Assembly (NCBI RefSeq): GCF_001020985.1
Contig: NZ_CP011542.1
Coordinates: forward strand, 496,001 to 560,000
Direction: 5' to 3'
Source of the DNA: Corynebacterium mustelae
GTDB lineage: Bacteria > Actinomycetota > Actinomycetes > Mycobacteriales > Mycobacteriaceae
DNA: 64,000 bases
Positions 63,627-64,000 of this stretch are shown here, in pieces (the first letter of the stretch is position 1; the number at the start of each line of letters is the position of its first letter). The notes beneath the pieces are model-generated. The model saw only the letters and a list, made by a program, of their open reading frames with translations, ran no database searches and was not told the origin of the DNA. The position numbers and the translations under genes were made by a program.

Positions 63627-64000
63627 ATGACACGACTGTTTGGAACCGACGGGGTTCGTGGCCTCGCGAACGAAGCACTCACCGCCCCGCTGGCCTTGCG
63701 GCTTGGTGCCGCAGCTGCGGAAGTTCTTACCTCAGGACACCGCACATCCAAACGCCGCCCGATCGCGGTAATTGGGCGCGACCCGCGCGTCTCCGGCGAA
63801 ATGCTTGCCGCCGCACTTGCTGCCGGAATGGCAAGTCGCGGCGTCGACGTGCTCCGGGTTGGGGTGCTACCTACCCCGGCTGTTGCGTACCTAACTGAAT
63901 ACTACGGCGCTGATATGGGGGTAATGATCTCCGCCTCCCATAATCCAATGCCTGATAACGGCATTAAGTTTTTCTCAAAGGGCGGGCATAAACTCCCAGA
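63627..64000 (+). CDS. glmM: Phosphoglucosamine mutase (3' end beyond window)
   Basis: The visible 124 residues begin [16 protein letters not shown], the hallmark N-terminus, and include the phosphoserine loop [11 protein letters not shown]. The enzyme converts glucosamine-6-phosphate to glucosamine-1-phosphate for peptidoglycan precursors. The ATG follows AAAGGGAAC. rplM-rpsI upstream of glmM is the conserved actinobacterial order (mrsA in mycobacteria), although here two unrelated genes intervene. The gene runs off the window edge. Confidence 0.97.
   Translation, partial: MTRLFGTDGVRGLANEALTAPLALRLGAAAAEVLTSGHRTSKRRPIAVIGRDPRVSGEMLAAALAAGMASRGVDVLRVGVLPTPAVAYLTEYYGADMGVMISASHNPMPDNGIKFFSKGGHKLP

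Noticed and set aside
1..64000. CRISPR arrays, tRNA or rRNA genes, transposase genes
   Set aside because: No regularly spaced repeats, no cloverleaf-like candidates and no transposase or integrase frames were recognised by eye.

Overview
The window is chromosomal DNA from a mycolic-acid-containing actinobacterium, almost certainly a Corynebacterium. The evidence is the gene set: an antigen 85-type mycolyltransferase, a heme-uptake HtaA-domain surface protein, a minimal ESX-4 type VII secretion locus between truA and rplM-rpsI-glmM, and ribosomal protein operons interrupted by accessory genes. All functional calls rest on motifs and gene order read by eye; no database search was run.

Layout. 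1-8.7 kb: part of an exopolysaccharide locus, with a polymerase/ligase-like membrane protein (cut by the window edge), a lipoprotein on the other strand, a flippase, a very large secreted protein (fibrinogen-like domain, beta-propeller, FN3, tandem C-terminal domains), a WecG/TagA glycosyltransferase and an initiating sugar-phosphate transferase. 8.7-10.1 kb: gene-free and AT-rich, with several inverted repeats. 10.1-11.3 kb: rplN-rplX-rplE. 11.4-29.5 kb: an 18 kb accessory block splitting the ribosomal operon. It holds a decayed Abi-family gene with a structured leader, a DUF4303-like protein, a pentapeptide-repeat protein, a mycolyltransferase, a sucrose hydrolase and PTS permease pair, a MacA/MacB-type ABC system, a two-gene heme/surface protein operon and a PAP2 phosphatase. 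29.8-32.4 kb: rpsH-rplF-rplR-rpsE-rpmD-rplO. 32.6-33.7 kb: a 51-residue ORF and a formate/nitrite transporter. 33.9-37.6 kb: secY-adk-map and an L,D-transpeptidase. 37.7-39.5 kb: an unrecognised overlapping gene pair, one with a membrane anchor. 39.7-43.2 kb: infA-rpsM-rpsK-rpsD-rpoA-rplQ. 43.4-45.7 kb: two more pentapeptide-repeat paralogues. 46.2-60.3 kb: truA, a large polytopic membrane protein and the ESX-4 locus (eccB, mycP, eccD, eccC, an accessory membrane protein and two WXG100 proteins). 60.8-61.7 kb: rplM-rpsI. 61.9-64 kb: an alpha/beta hydrolase, a small membrane protein and the start of glmM.

The most striking non-gene signal is an 11-base word, GCTTTTCGACG (reverse complement CGTCGAAAAGC). 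I counted 15 exact copies, 9 in one orientation and 6 in the other, where about 0.03 would be expected by chance. Intergenic copies sit in or next to transcription terminators, once as both arms of a terminator. Genic copies fall in only two reading frames (Leu-Phe-Asp or Arg-Arg-Lys). This is the behaviour of DNA uptake sequences in Neisseria and Pasteurellaceae, but I know of no such system in corynebacteria. Other candidates are a structured RNA just upstream of the Abi-like gene, the three pentapeptide paralogues, a perfect 24-bp-arm hairpin after rpsI, and the giant fibrinogen-like protein of the exopolysaccharide locus.
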